A stretch of 64,000 bases of DNA from Vitellaria paradoxa (GCA_019916065.1 CM034240.1:17097894-17161893), one strand, 5' to 3'. Counted from the stretch's first letter, positions 45,001-52,274 are shown. Numbers and translations: made by a program. The notes: generated by a model from the sequence alone, not told the origin.

Positions 45001-46766
45001 TATACTGCCTATGCAACCAATCCACCCAAAATTTTCTACCTAAAAATGTAACTGTTGAGTTCATCCATGACCCCCTAATGCCTTTCCATAAGCCTATACC
45101 ATGCATTCATATAGTAGTCCAATCACAAATAGTTCCATATTTTGATAGTACAAGTCTTCTCCATAAACTATCTGGCTCATTCATATATCCCCATAGCCAT
45201 TTCCCCAAAAGAGCCTTATTAAAAGGCAAAATCCTTCAAACACCAACTCCCCCTCCTACGCTGGTCTATAAACCTCCTCCAAACCTCCTCCAATTTAGCT
45301 AAATGATATTTAAATTCATCCCCCAAACCACCCCACGAAAAATCCTTTTGCAAATTTTTTTTTTTTGGGGGCGGCATAGAGGGACCTTGAATAATGACAT
45401 AAAATAAGTTGGCATACTTGATAAGGTACTATGAATAAGTGTCAATCTTAATCCTTTGGAAAGATAAGCTCTCTTCCATCCTTTCAATCTCCTTAGCAAT
45501 CCCAAATATTTTTTTGACTTAAAAGATGAACCTAAAGGAAGCCCCAAAAATACCAAGGGATTATTACCTTCTTTACAACCCCTGATAGTGGATAGATTTT
45601 CCATGCCAAACACATCTCCCACTAGCAGTAACACCAATTTGCTATTACATTAAACCCAGCATTACTTTAAAACACAACAAGAAACACCTCAAGTTCCCCA
45701 ACTACAATAGATCTGCCAGCAAAAATATATATATATATATATACAGCGAGAGAGAGAGAGAGAGAAAGAGTTATATGCAAACAATAAATGGGACACCGTC
45801 ACTCTTTCAAAAGCAACACCACCAACCTCAACGCCTTCAATGAAACCTCCTTGTATAACTTTTTAAATTAGCCTACTCAAAGCTTCCATCTCCAAAATGA
45901 AAAGCAAAGGAGAAAGATCATCTTGCCTTGAACCCCTAGTCGAGCTAAAAAATCATACAAGACTTCCATTCACTGAGACTGAAAATATGGTTGTAGAAAT
46001 GCACTAGAAAATCCATTTCTTCTACTTATCTCCAAACCCCATCTAACTCAAAAGGTAAACAAGAAATCCAAATTGATACGATCATAAGATTTCTCAATAT
46101 CTAGTTTACAAATAATCCCAAAATTTCCACTTTTTAGCCTCAAGTTGATTGCCTCGTTTGCAATTAAAATTGCATCAAGAATTTGACATCCCCCACAAAA
46201 GCATGTTGTGCTTCAGAAACTATACAATTCAAAACTTTTTTCAATCTCATAGCACTTTTGCAATCAACTTAAAAGACCCTCTGCCATACTAATATACTTA
46301 ATCTCCATGGCACCCTTTTTTATGAATTAAAGCAATGAAAGAAGCATTAAAAAAGATCCCCAAAATAAGGCGAAACTCCTGAATGGTTTTATTGGCATAA
46401 ACAACCAAACGACTGCTTAACCAATATGTAGCTTATTAAAAGGGGGGGGGGGGAGAACGCAAATGAACATATACGCATACACATGTTTAGACGCAAATGC
46501 AGGAGGATTGAGCTTAAGAACTGATTGTAAATGACCGGCTTCAAAACTGTGCGATGAAATAAATAATCATTGGCGCACATGAATATGCATGTACATTTAT
46601 AAAGAAGAAAACTTACATTGGAGAGTCAGAATCTAAAATATCCTCCAATTGGGTCAATAATGAACATGCATGTATATTTATGTAAGCAGAAAACTTACAT
46701 TAGAGGGTCAGAATCCAAAATATCCTCCAATTGGTTCAATAACTCCAGAGGGTTTCCTTCAGTCAT
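18049..46766 (-). CDS. PTAR1: PTAR1-like protein prenyltransferase alpha-subunit-repeat protein, 10 coding exons over 28.7 kb
   Basis: Coding exons: 46766-46699, 42962-42552, 41284-41174, 40838-40748, 31595-31527, 31082-31005, 30147-30055, 26451-26401, 18931-18695, 18177-18049. All junctions are GT-AG and in phase; the total is 1338 nt, 445 residues. Five PFTA-type repeats (W-x-x-R cores) are visible: GTAWNSR (about 154-160), [16 protein letters not shown] (about 190), [17 protein letters not shown] (about 231), the [14 protein letters not shown] block (about 272) and [17 protein letters not shown] (about 325). The family pairs with prenyltransferase beta subunits; the human homologue PTAR1 is part of GGTase-III, which geranylgeranylates proteins such as Ykt6. 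The plant role is less clear and is inferred. The introns hold most of the mobile elements in this window. Exon 1 and exon 5 donors were each tandemly duplicated. Length is close to the human protein. Confidence 0.92.
18224..18653. mobile_element. MITE in PTAR1-like intron 9, split by a SINE
   Basis: Terminal inverted repeats of about 23 bp: GGGTGTGTTGGATTATGG on the left and CAAATCCTTAATCAAAACAC on the right. Removing the SINE and one target copy gives a MITE of about 270 bp. Confidence 0.7.
18396..18531 (+). mobile_element. SINE (Au-like, tRNA-derived)
   Basis: Contains a B-box-like GGTTTGAACTCC, then CTGCCTACATTTGACCCTCC and the end GACTGCCCTTTTT, the signature of plant Au-type SINEs. It is flanked by an imperfect duplication of about 20 bp (TATATTTTCTAATCTACTTA at 18,376-18,395 and a close copy at 18,532-18,552), as expected for LINE-driven insertion. 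It lies inside a MITE within intron 9. Confidence 0.78.
18695..18931 (-). CDS. PTAR1: PTAR1-like exon 9
   Basis: A 237-nt exon, 79 codons, beginning [17 protein letters not shown] (the last PFTA-like core) and ending [10 protein letters not shown]. Acceptor GTTGAACAG; donor GTAATA. Confidence 0.92.
19438..19678 (+). repeat. 5' LTR of the outer element
   Basis: 241 bp, TG...CA. It is clearly homologous to 25,698-25,948 but with many substitutions and small gaps, far more than between the LTRs of the inner copia element. Confidence 0.75.
20557..20763 (+). repeat. 5' LTR of the copia element
   Basis: 207 bp, TGTTGATTCATG...ACTACA. It has an internal near-repeat of TGATTYATGTATRCTAGC. TATATAAA near 20,690 is a likely promoter TATA box. 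Confidence 0.95.
20764..20776 (+). other. Primer-binding site (initiator tRNA-Met type)
   Basis: TGGTATCAGAACC directly after the 5' LTR. It matches the complement of the initiator tRNA-Met 3' end (TGGTATCAGAGC) with a late mismatch. Confidence 0.9.
21150..21213 (+). repeat. Four 16-bp tandem repeats before gag
   Basis: Four successive units of about GTGTTGGTTGTCTGCT lie in the leader and end just before the likely gag ATG at 21,216. They stay open in the gag frame, so they could extend gag if an upstream start were used. Confidence 0.75.
21216..25424 (+). pseudogene. copia gag-pol polyprotein frame with four premature stops
   Basis: The start is [10 protein letters not shown] at 21,216 (an ATG at 21,189 is also in frame). 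The gag part has [17 protein letters not shown] and the UBN2-type core, then a zinc knuckle C-x2-C-x4-H-x4-C at about 21,960-22,001 ([14 protein letters not shown]). In-frame stops are at 21,642, 21,705, 22,045 and 22,197. Each lies one transition away from a sense codon usual at that place. The frame is otherwise continuous into pol. The protease motif (WIIDSGA) is at about 22,239-22,259, just after the last stop. Confidence 0.92.
22269..25424 (+). CDS. copia pol: integrase, reverse transcriptase, RNase H (1051-residue open part)
   Basis: An intact stretch after the last stop. HHCC zinc region: WHRRLGH near residue 126 and CDACEYAKH. Integrase D,D(35)E: D187 (HSDVWGP), D250 (RTDNGTEY), E286 (NGVAERKNR). 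Reverse transcriptase: [39 protein letters not shown], then YVDD at 735-738. RNase [27 protein letters not shown] and [14 protein letters not shown]. The residue before ADWAG is Asn where most copia elements have Asp, which may impair RNase H. The first Met at 22,269 lies downstream of the protease triad, so this stretch is a fragment of gag-pol and not an independent gene. Confidence 0.93.
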   Translation: MMGSSKNLLEYSPCLRRDSVRIADGSFTLVSGTSSVFYTPHIKLSSVLHVPQFPVNLLSVSALTKTLNCKIEFFPDHCVFQDLQTGKRIGSGRLHDGLYMLDGNPGSGLQQAFYGGNKDVTQEILQWHRRLGHPPFLVLSKLFPSLFSKIQFDSLFCDACEYAKHSRNSYPLSNNKSKVPFMLIHSDVWGPTKTTSLSGSHWFVTFIDCCTRMTWVYLLKAKSDVFSCFQSFHKMVCTHFDTKIKILRTDNGTEYMKGKFDSYLKSHGIIHQTSCTSTSAQNGVAERKNRHLLEVARSLMFTMNLPKHYWGEAILTAAYLINRMPLRALNYKSPLEILKGHNTYTVPPKVFGCVCFVHIKNAGKLDPRALKCVFIGYSPTQKGYRCYHPPSRKYFVSMDVTFRETTPYFSSTQSSLQGENNTKEEMIPSSVIITDLTLRENDGQKRTIIQGAEIGRLDKPNLKKYSRRDKDKAEEAIVQPTLCCQESSSSGELPFDDLNKPISQRKGVRACTKHHISNFVSYNSLTPTYRVFALSISSVSIPQGWKEALNDLKWKGAMFEEMKALAKNETWELVTSPPGKKLVGCKWVFTVKHKADGSVDRFKARLVAKGFTQTYGVDYQETFAPVAKMNTIKILLSCGANLDWDLQQFDVKNAFLHGDLEEEVYMEIPPGFDNEATHGKVCRLKKALYGLKQSPRAWFDKFSKAMISFGYQQSNADHTLFIKHNKGKVTILIVYVDDIVMTGDDKEEMARLKELLAQKFEIKDLGKLQYFLGIEVARSKKGIFISQRKYILDLLEETGMLGCKPAESPIENNHKPQAGVGNSVDLGRYQRLVGRLIYLSHTRPDIAYVVSLVSQFMHDPRESHMQAVFRILRYLKSAPGKGLLFAKHDHLQIECFTNADWAGSPSDKRSTTGYCTLVGGNLVTWRSKKQSVVTRSSAEAEYKAMAQGACELLWLQKILKEVGLSGKGSLSLYCDNKAAISIAQNPVKHDRTKHIEIDRHFIKEKLTDGVLSLHHVTSDKQLADVFTKRLCHRTYHTLVYKLGMCDIYAPT
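25421..25431 (+). other. Polypurine tract of the copia element
   Basis: TTGAGGGGGAG immediately before the 3' LTR, the usual primer for plus-strand synthesis. It overlaps the end of the pol frame. Confidence 0.9.
25432..25638 (+). repeat. 3' LTR of the copia element
   Basis: 207 bp, same ends as the 5' copy. It differs from that copy at five positions, four of them transitions. Confidence 0.95.
25698..25948 (+). repeat. 3' LTR of the outer element
   Basis: 251 bp with an internal near-repeat of CCTTTCCTAGTTTGTATRG. A purine tract sits immediately before it. Confidence 0.75.
26401..26451 (-). CDS. PTAR1: PTAR1-like exon 8 (51-nt small exon)
   Basis: A 17-codon exon, [17 protein letters not shown], between acceptor GGCATGACAG and donor GTAAAC. 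It sits alone between two element-filled introns of 3.6 and 7.5 kb. It is in phase 0 at both ends, so skipping it would keep the frame but remove conserved residues just before ALWLHRR. Confidence 0.88.
26921..27072. mobile_element. MITE, family A-like (TGTTTGGAGTTA ends)
   Basis: A perfect 12-bp terminal inverted repeat: TGTTTGGAGTTA (26,923-26,934) and TAACTCCAAACA (27,059-27,070). The interior (GTGAGTAAAAAA..., CATAATTCGTGT) recalls the other family A copies. In PTAR1-like intron 7. Confidence 0.7.
27719..28183 (-). pseudogene. gag fragment, left arm (Ty3/gypsy Retrotrans_gag)
   Basis: 154 residues: [19 protein letters not shown], then W-x3-R-x-x-F ([16 protein letters not shown]) and [19 protein letters not shown], the hallmark order of gypsy gag capsid domains. 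The frame is open here but has stops upstream, and no zinc knuckle follows. Confidence 0.85.
28330..28880 (+). pseudogene. gag fragment, right arm (inverted copy)
   Basis: The same protein order on the plus strand ([63 protein letters not shown]) with several stops and indels. It is more decayed than the left-arm copy. Confidence 0.8.
29671..29699. repeat. (GA)n microsatellite
   Basis: An uninterrupted GA run of about 29 bp in PTAR1-like intron 7. Confidence 0.85.
30055..30147 (-). CDS. PTAR1: PTAR1-like exon 7
   Basis: A 93-nt exon of 31 codons ([20 protein letters not shown] then [11 protein letters not shown]). Acceptor GATTTGCAG; donor GTATGT. Confidence 0.9.
31005..31082 (-). CDS. PTAR1: PTAR1-like exon 6
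   Basis: A 78-nt exon of 26 codons ([20 protein letters not shown] then CFHYRT). Acceptor TGTACTCAG; donor GTGAGT. Confidence 0.9.
31372..31553 (-). repeat. Tandem duplication copying the exon 5 donor of the PTAR1-like gene
   Basis: Two 91-bp units: 31,463-31,553 overlaps the end of exon 5, and 31,372-31,462 lies in intron 5. Both contain ACCTGTTCTCCTGACATATA on the plus strand, which on the gene strand is the end of exon 5 plus its GTT donor. The intronic copy keeps the donor-like bases. Confidence 0.85.
31527..31595 (-). CDS. PTAR1: PTAR1-like exon 5 (best PFTA repeat)
   Basis: A 69-nt exon, 23 codons: [19 protein letters not shown] then [12 protein letters not shown] is the canonical prenyltransferase alpha repeat. 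The acceptor follows a good polypyrimidine tract. The donor region is duplicated 91 bp downstream. Confidence 0.92.
32234..32253. repeat. G20 homopolymer after a T run
   Basis: Twenty G follow a T run, in PTAR1-like intron 4. Similar T-to-G junctions occur at 26,894-26,911, 39,816-39,837 and 45,357-45,371. Length may be unreliable in the assembly. Confidence 0.7.
32666..35257 (+). mobile_element. Solo LTR, probably Ty3/gypsy, 2.6 kb
   Basis: Starts TGTGACAACTCGG and ends CAAAACCCAGGCCATGACA, with a perfect 5-bp duplication AACAT on both sides (32,661-32,665 and 35,258-35,262). There is no coding sequence and no second repeat, so it looks like an LTR left after recombination. Such lengths and TGTGAC.../...TGACA ends are common in Tekay/Del-like chromoviruses. 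It contains GT/GC-rich simple repeats at 33,150-33,184 and around 34,450-34,660. It lies in PTAR1-like intron 4, antisense if the TG start is taken as 5'. Confidence 0.75.
33152..33184. repeat. (GT)n to (GC)n simple repeat
   Basis: Alternating purine-pyrimidine run GTGTGTGTGCGCGTGCACGC followed by GCGCGC, inside the solo LTR. Such a run can adopt Z-DNA. Confidence 0.8.
35825..36029. mobile_element. MITE with AGAGTRSCAAATTTGG ends
   Basis: The left end TTTAGAGTAGCAAATTTGG and right end CCAAATTTGGCACTCTAAAA are inverted copies. The interior repeats GTTGGAGGAAGTT and similar phrases. A poorer relative may lie at 9,750-9,975. Confidence 0.65.
36235..36617 (+). repeat. 5' LTR of the non-autonomous element
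   Basis: 383 bp. It ends in a CT-rich block (TCTCTCTATTTCTCTCTC) and TACATCA. Confidence 0.9.
37937..38333 (+). repeat. 3' LTR of the non-autonomous element
   Basis: 397 bp. It is longer than the 5' copy because of an AT microsatellite near 37,961-37,980. Confidence 0.9.
39700..40170. other. Possible mitochondrial DNA insertion
   Basis: The segments 39,695-39,770 and 39,840-40,165 have balanced base composition unlike the A+T-rich surroundings and the texture of plant mitochondrial spacer (for example GGACTAGTACGCCAAGCAGC). A T/G homopolymer stretch separates them. No mitochondrial gene is recognised, so this is only a composition-based suggestion. Confidence 0.3.
40748..40838 (-). CDS. PTAR1: PTAR1-like exon 4
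   Basis: A 91-nt exon completing the second repeat: [17 protein letters not shown] then [13 protein letters not shown]. Donor GTTAAT. The 9.15-kb intron that follows contains a solo LTR, a non-autonomous LTR element and a MITE. Confidence 0.9.
41174..41284 (-). CDS. PTAR1: PTAR1-like exon 3
   Basis: A 111-nt exon ([19 protein letters not shown] to PKSERAWSH). The Arg codons at both ends are split AG|G with the neighbouring exons, which supports the model. Confidence 0.9.
41981..42080. repeat. (CAAAA)n / A-rich simple repeat
   Basis: About 100 bp of CAAAC and CAAAA units in PTAR1-like intron 2. Confidence 0.8.
42552..42962 (-). CDS. PTAR1: PTAR1-like exon 2
   Basis: A 411-nt exon encoding residues 24-159 with split codons at both ends. 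It runs from [11 protein letters not shown] through [12 protein letters not shown] and ends in the first PFTA-like core, FGTAWNS. Acceptor ACATCCAG; donor GTCATT. Confidence 0.92.
43689..43821 (-). repeat. TRIM 3' LTR
   Basis: 133 bp with the GTCCCACATCGG motif common to many plant TRIM and short LTRs. Confidence 0.93.
43903..44035 (-). repeat. TRIM 5' LTR
   Basis: 133 bp, followed directly on the minus strand by the primer-binding site at 43,902-43,891. Confidence 0.93.
44290..46340 (-). mobile_element. LINE fragment C (reverse transcriptase through zf-RVT), decayed
   Basis: The minus-strand order is [12 protein letters not shown] sequence near 46,090, GLKLNLGKSE-type region, then [20 protein letters not shown] and [34 protein letters not shown] (45,637-45,299). 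Next come [11 protein letters not shown] and [15 protein letters not shown] near 45,080, and a zf-RVT-like tail near 44,500-44,700. Many stops and shifts. An AT/GA microsatellite (45,725-45,766) interrupts it. It lies in PTAR1-like intron 1, in the sense direction. Confidence 0.82.
45725..45766. repeat. (AT)n(GA)n microsatellite
   Basis: ATATAT run followed by AGAGAG run inside LINE fragment C. Confidence 0.8.
46580..46742 (-). repeat. Tandem duplication copying the exon 1 donor of the PTAR1-like gene
   Basis: Two units of 81-82 bp (46,661-46,742 and 46,580-46,660) share CAAAATATCCTCCAATTGG-like sequence and AAAACTTACATT on the plus strand. On the gene strand that is the end of exon 1 followed by GTAAGT. 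The second, intronic copy keeps the donor but its exon part carries substitutions. Confidence 0.87.
46699..46766 (-). CDS. PTAR1: PTAR1-like exon 1 (start codon)
   Basis: Encodes [20 protein letters not shown] and PL, plus two bases of the next codon. Donor GTAAGT at 46698. The ATG is eight bases after a probable 5' UTR acceptor (TTTTGCAG). A degenerate copy of the exon end and donor follows in the intron. Confidence 0.87.
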
Positions 46767-46774
46767 TGCTTGTC

Positions 46775-47206
46775 CTGCAAAATTGTATTTTAAATTCCCA
46801 TTTAGGCTGACAATTTACGTCATCGATCTCATACAAATTGCTCTTTGAGACATTGATTCGAATTTCAGACAAAAGCATTTTCAATCTCCAGACTCTCCAG
46901 AGGCACTAAGAAAACAACATATTTGGCTAAAATGGTGTTTTCTTTTTCCCATAAAAAATAAAAGCTACGCTAAATGAATATAATTATAGGCAATAGCAGT
47001 GTAATTCATGAAAATTAATTATTTGTTATGCATTCAAAGCAGAAAAGCATTTATTGCCCAAAAATATAACGAATGTATTACTCAAAAATAGAATGAAAGA
47101 AAGAAACATGCAATGAAATCCAACAAAGACTAAAAACCACAAAGTTGAGCCAGGATTAATCAGAAGCAGACCACGTTGGGCCCCGGGTCAATTGCCCCCT
47201 ACTTAC
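46775..47206 (-). other. Predicted 5' UTR intron of the PTAR1-like gene
   Basis: A strong donor (CCCG|GTAAGTAG, G at 47,206) and an acceptor (TTTTGCAG ending at 46,775) delimit 432 bp. The coding exon then has an eight-base leader before ATG. This places a non-coding first exon at or beyond 47,207, next to the RPL12 pseudogene. Inferred from splice signals only. Confidence 0.5.
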
Positions 47207-47302
47207 CGGGAAATTTTTGTACAGTTAAACAAAAAACCTAAGTACTTTGCCCCCACTCCGCACCTACAGTCGCCCCCGCACAGCACACATGTAATTTCAG
47301 TG

Positions 47303-47590
47303 GAACATCCTTAATCGTTCCAATTGTCACACTGCTAGGAACATCCTCAACATATCGAACTCTGTCTTCTCCTCGAGGGCCGCAGCAGCATCGGCGACGG
47401 TATCGGGGACCACGACAGGGGAGAAGGCTGTAGTAAAGACTACTGGCTTATCTCGGAGATACTCGGCGAGTTTTCAGTATTCTTCCAGGGTTGAAGTGGA
47501 GATTTCGTCACCGGGTTTTGCAACGTTCTCTGGGGATCCACGGTGGCCAATCGGGAGACGTGGCTGGTCGAACGGTTTCCGGCGAGCGTG
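47303..47590 (-). pseudogene. Plastid ribosomal protein L12 pseudogene fragment
   Basis: The minus-strand frame reads SPENVAKPGDEISTSTLEEY, a stop, KLAEYLRDKPVV, AFSPVVVPDTVADAAAALEE and KTEFD, then shifts frame to VEDVPSSVTIGTIKDV. The order (LGDEIS-LTLEEA-LAEYLQDKL, an Ala/Pro/Val hinge, EEKTEFDV, EVPSSARIATIK) is that of chloroplast L7/L12. It stops before the conserved C-terminal domain. One stop and one frameshift make it non-coding. The GC-rich composition contrasts with its surroundings. Confidence 0.75.
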
Positions 47591-50484
47591 TGTAATTTTT
47601 TTTTTTTTTTTATAATTGATAATACTTATTTTGCAAATGTGAACTCCAATCATAAAAGAACTATGATTTAAGTGTTTTATATAACTAAAAATTTAAACAA
47701 AAAGTTTAAATTACAAAAAATTATAATATTTATGAATTTTAATTTTTTTAAAAACTTCACACTCTATTAGTTATTACATTTATTTTGAGTCTCTCTAATT
47801 AATTTTTAATAAATATTATTAAAAACACAAATTATGAAATTATAATTAGACGAAATTTAAATTAACAGTTTTGATTTGCATGTGATCTCAAATGTGAAAT
47901 TTAAAATGTTCAAACTATTTTGTGAGATAAATAATAATGGGTTCATTAAAATAAAAATTTAGCAATAAATTAAAAATATAAAAATGATATCAATCGTTGA
48001 ATAAAAGAAAAAATAATTTTTAATTATTGAATCTTAACTTGTGAGAGAGATATTGTCAAAAAACATCTATTTTATTATATAGATTTGGAGAAAAATATTA
48101 ATTTTAATTTTTTAAACTTGAGTGGTATTTGCATAAAAAAAATGAAAAAGAGTTAGTGTAAAAATGGTTAATTGGAGAAAACTAAAAAAAAAATGTAAAA
48201 ATAGCACGTGATGAAATTTAATTGAAGAAAATTAAAAAAGTTTTATAACTTTTGGTGGATTTTAATGACCAAATGACTCTTATTTTGAGCTTGTATAACT
48301 TTTTTTAATCAAATTTTAAATTTGTTTTTTTAATTAATCTTTTAGGTACACCATTTACAACTATCGAAAAAAATTTACCAAAAGAAACCTTCCAAACAGA
48401 TAAATTTATGTAAATAGCCAAAAAATGCTTTAAAATAGAAAAATTTACATACATGTACATTTTTTTAGACAAATAGCTTTTCCTTTAACCTATTAAAGGT
48501 ACATAAATTTTGGTAAATCACAAGATGTCATATATCTTATAAAATCTAAATAAATAATGTCATGTGTTTCATGAAACTTAACTAAAATTATATGAGTGGA
48601 CAAATTACATATCACCACGTCTAAAAAGTAATACAATCTGAGAATAATAAAATAGGCCCAATTAAATTAAACCAATTGTTAGAAACTCACAAATATTGAT
48701 AATTAATTTATCTTTTTAGAAAATAAATTAGAAAAAATAGAAAGTTATCATTGTTTCTAAATTTTATGTCTTGAAAATTAAATAGAAATGGATACTTATC
48801 ATTAAGACTTTTAAGTTATCATGACTTTTTCAATTTTAAAAGTAGTTAGGTGACATTTATATACAAGCAAATCAAGCGAGAGATAAAGAGTATTTTGTCA
48901 GATTAAGCTTTCAAAACCTCGAATAACTCTTGAAGATTTGTAGACTTTAAGATTATGTTTGTGACAAGGATTTGTGAGGGAAAATAAAAAATGAAAGGAA
49001 AATAAAATTTATAATTTATGTAATTTTTGTATACTTAATTAAGTAAAAGTTAAATTTTGTTGATAAATATCTTTTAATTTTAGTCTTATTTTTCTAATTC
49101 AACAAAAAATAAAATAAATTTAATTTTTTCATTTCATTTCACATTCCTACTATTTTTCTTCATTTTTATTTTCCCTCCACAAATTCATATCTCGAACATA
49201 GCGTGAGAGAAAAATCAGAAATTAATTTTGTATGGTTATAGTTGTAGATATGATAATCTATTCTTTTCACAGATTAATAAAAATCTATTTATTTTTATGA
49301 TTTTTCTATATTTATTTCTGAACACGAAATTTGTGGGTTCACCCATACATGAGTTTTTTAATATTTTTGTAATTTTTTCGTGGATGCGACTAACATCCCT
49401 AAAAATACTAAACAAAAAAATTAAAATCTAATAAAAATAATTATACAAAATGAAAATAAGCTAAAAAGAAACAAAAAAATAATTTATTTTCTCAAACCAA
49501 CCCTAAGTTGAAATATGAATTTTCATTAAAATATTTACATAATATACCCTTTTTTTCACCTTAATTTCCGGAAGCATATAAAATCTTCGAGATGGTTTGA
49601 AAGTACTTCATAGTGTAATAATGCTAAAAATTAAAATATTTATGAGTTATTAAAAATAGTTTATTAAAATCCTTTTGAATGCTTAAAATGGATAATTAAA
49701 TTATAATATGTAAGAATTTTGATTAGGTCACTATATTTGTTCAATTAACAAATGAAATATTATTTGTTGGAGTTTAATGTCATTGACACTTGTAAAATAA
49801 GATGTGTTACCATAATATTTAAATAGCATAAAATTTACCTATAATTGACCCTTTTAGGGTGGTTTGAGGGAAAAATAATTGTATTGGCTAAAATATCAAT
49901 TCAGTGAATATCTAAATTTGGTAAAATTGGTTACTTATTCCTATAATATCCCTTTAATAATAATATTGTAAAAGTAATTAACTAACTACAAATCAATTAA
50001 GTGCACTTTTTTTTTCCCTTCCCTGAATGCTTCTTAGTTATCTAATATTTTTGTAATTTTTTTTAAATGACCTTTAATTACTCACTATTATATAAATATC
50101 TTTTAACTAATTAATATTTTATTTAATAATTTATAAAAATAAAAGGGAATGAAAAAAAAACCACACTCATTACATGTGTTTGATTGATAAAAACGTATGA
50201 ATTATTAATTTATTCACGATAAAATTATTACCTTTTAATTTTTTCAAAGTTGAATAGTGTTTCGAATGATATAAAATCTTAAAATTTTTTGAATAACAAT
50301 GTCATAATGAAAATGTGACAACTCTATTGAGTGCTCTAGATATAAATTGATTTTAGATTTTGGATAAACTTATACTCATGTTCTATGAAGCAAACATATA
50401 TGAAATGTGAAAAATAAATAAATAAATAAAAAGGGGGAGTGAAGAGCAAGAGGACGAAATGAGCTAGACAGAAATATAACTTTA
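47591..50484. other. A+T-rich gene-free stretch
   Basis: No coding region seen. It is probably upstream of the PTAR1-like gene and includes one fold-back MITE (48,954-49,201). The remainder is low-complexity A+T-rich sequence. Confidence 0.7.
48954..49201. mobile_element. Fold-back MITE, about 250 bp
   Basis: The left end TATGTTTGTGACAAGGATTT with GTGAGGGAAAATAAAAA pairs with the right end TTTTTATTTTCCCTCCAC and AAATTCATATCTCGAACATA. The interior is A+T-rich. Confidence 0.6.
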
Positions 50485-50493
50485 AAATGAGAT

Positions 50494-50640
50494 GGGTAAA
50501 TTACATTTAGATCTCTTAAACATTAAGTTAATTACATGTAGATCCCTTGAACATTTAAACCTTATACTTATATCCCTTATTTCCAGATATCTGCAACATT
50601 TAAGTCTATACGTTAATTTTCTCCGTTAATTGGTGTCAAT
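50494..50640. repeat. MULE left terminal inverted repeat
   Basis: Starts GGGTAAATTACATTTAGATC. Pairs with 52,275-52,420. Confidence 0.88.
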
Positions 50641-51857
50641 TGTGTTGTAAAATGACGTAAATGCCCTGTGGCCCAACTCTCTCTCTCTCTCACAATTTCC
50701 TTATTATTAAAATATTTTATTAAATTATATTAATTTTATCAAATCTAATAATAATTTATTACTAAATTAAGTTATAATAATACATATTAAAACTAATTAT
50801 TATTAAAAATAAATATTTATAAAATTAAATTAATTAATTTAAATATATTTTATTAAATTAATTAATCAAATATATTTTAAATATATTTTATTGAATTCAA
50901 TTAATTTAAAATAATTAATATTTTTAATTTTTACTATTTAATTATTTTCAAATATATTTTTTTCCATCAGTCTCAATTTAGCGGAGGACTTTTAAAAAAT
51001 AGTAATTTTTATCTTTTATCCTATAATGATCAAAATAATGTTTATAAATTACAACAATTAAAGCTATAAAAAATTAAAAATTAAAATGATAAATATCCAT
51101 ATTTTTTATTAATTAATAATTTTTAAATTTTATTCTATCATGTTCAAAATAATTTTTATAAATTAAAAAAATTAAAACTATAAAAAAATAAAAAACTCAT
51201 CCTTATATGCCACAAACTCATCCCCTGCCCCAATTGTTTGCCCAATTCTTTAAACTCCAAAGAGAGGTAAATATCAAAGCCCACTGTCTTTGTTTTCAAG
51301 TGCCAAAGTTCCCATATTTAGACTGTTGTATAACATAACAACTTCAATGAGCAATTGAATGTCAAGGAATAGACATCTTTCTAGGAGGAAAATGAGCAAC
51401 AAAATCTTTGAACAAATCTAAAATCACAAGAGAAACTAACTTATCTATTGTTTTGCTTATTAAGCTTGTTTTCCAAATTAGGATCAACCCAATAAGAAAA
51501 GAGTTGCTTATAGGTTCAAGCTCCTAACCTAACAACAGTTTAACTCAATTCCATTAAATGTAGGAGTGACAGAAAGATGACCAAAAAGATCAAATTGGAT
51601 AAGACCAATAAACAAAAAATACATAAATTGGTAGATCTTAACATATTAGATTCAAAAATAAAATCTAAACATCACCAAAAATTAAAAAAAAAAAGAAAGA
51701 GTTATGCCAAAAAAAGTTGGTAGCGCCTGCCGTGGTAATAGTCGGAGATAGTGCCAAAAGCAAATCGACGGTGGGGAATTGAGTCAGGATTGTGGATTTC
51801 TTTTGGAGAGATCAGTCGAATGGTGTGATTTTACCGCCGTACATTACGTGAACTCAC

Positions 51858-51901
51858 CTGGTTGGTGTCACGGAGATCGCTGACGGTGCATCTTCGCCCA
51901 T
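51858..51901 (-). other. Possible captured host exon inside the MULE
   Basis: On the minus strand an ATG at 51,901 opens MGEDAPSAISVTPT and then meets CAG|GTGAGT, a consensus donor at 51,857. A short open exon with a start and a good donor in a GC-rich island is what a Pack-MULE with a captured gene 5' end would show. The parent gene is not recognised. Confidence 0.4.
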
Positions 51902-52274
51902 TCAAAGGCAAAATTGATGATTTCTTGAGATTGAAATGGTCGAGCTAAGATGGGTTGGATTGGGAAGTCAGAAGAAAGGTTTCGACGCCGTAAAAGGAGG
52001 CTTTGAAGACAAAGTTTTGGCAGAAAGGAAGAGCTAAGAGAGGAATAAATTAGAGAGAAAAATTTTCTAGCTTAAGAGGCAGAACGACAATGATAAAGAG
52101 AAATTAAATAAGTTGATCCCTTATTGCCAACACTAGAGCAATCCCTTATCATCGAGTTCGCTGAGCTTGAGTTCTCTTAACACCAATGATGAGTTATAGA
52201 GAGAGAAAAGAATGTGTGTGGTGTAAATTAAATGCCTAAAGGTAAATTTGGTATATTGAGAAAAAATTTATGGC

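Noticed and set aside
51858..51901. Calling the MULE interior a functional gene
   Set aside because: Only one short exon-like segment is visible and no downstream exon was found.
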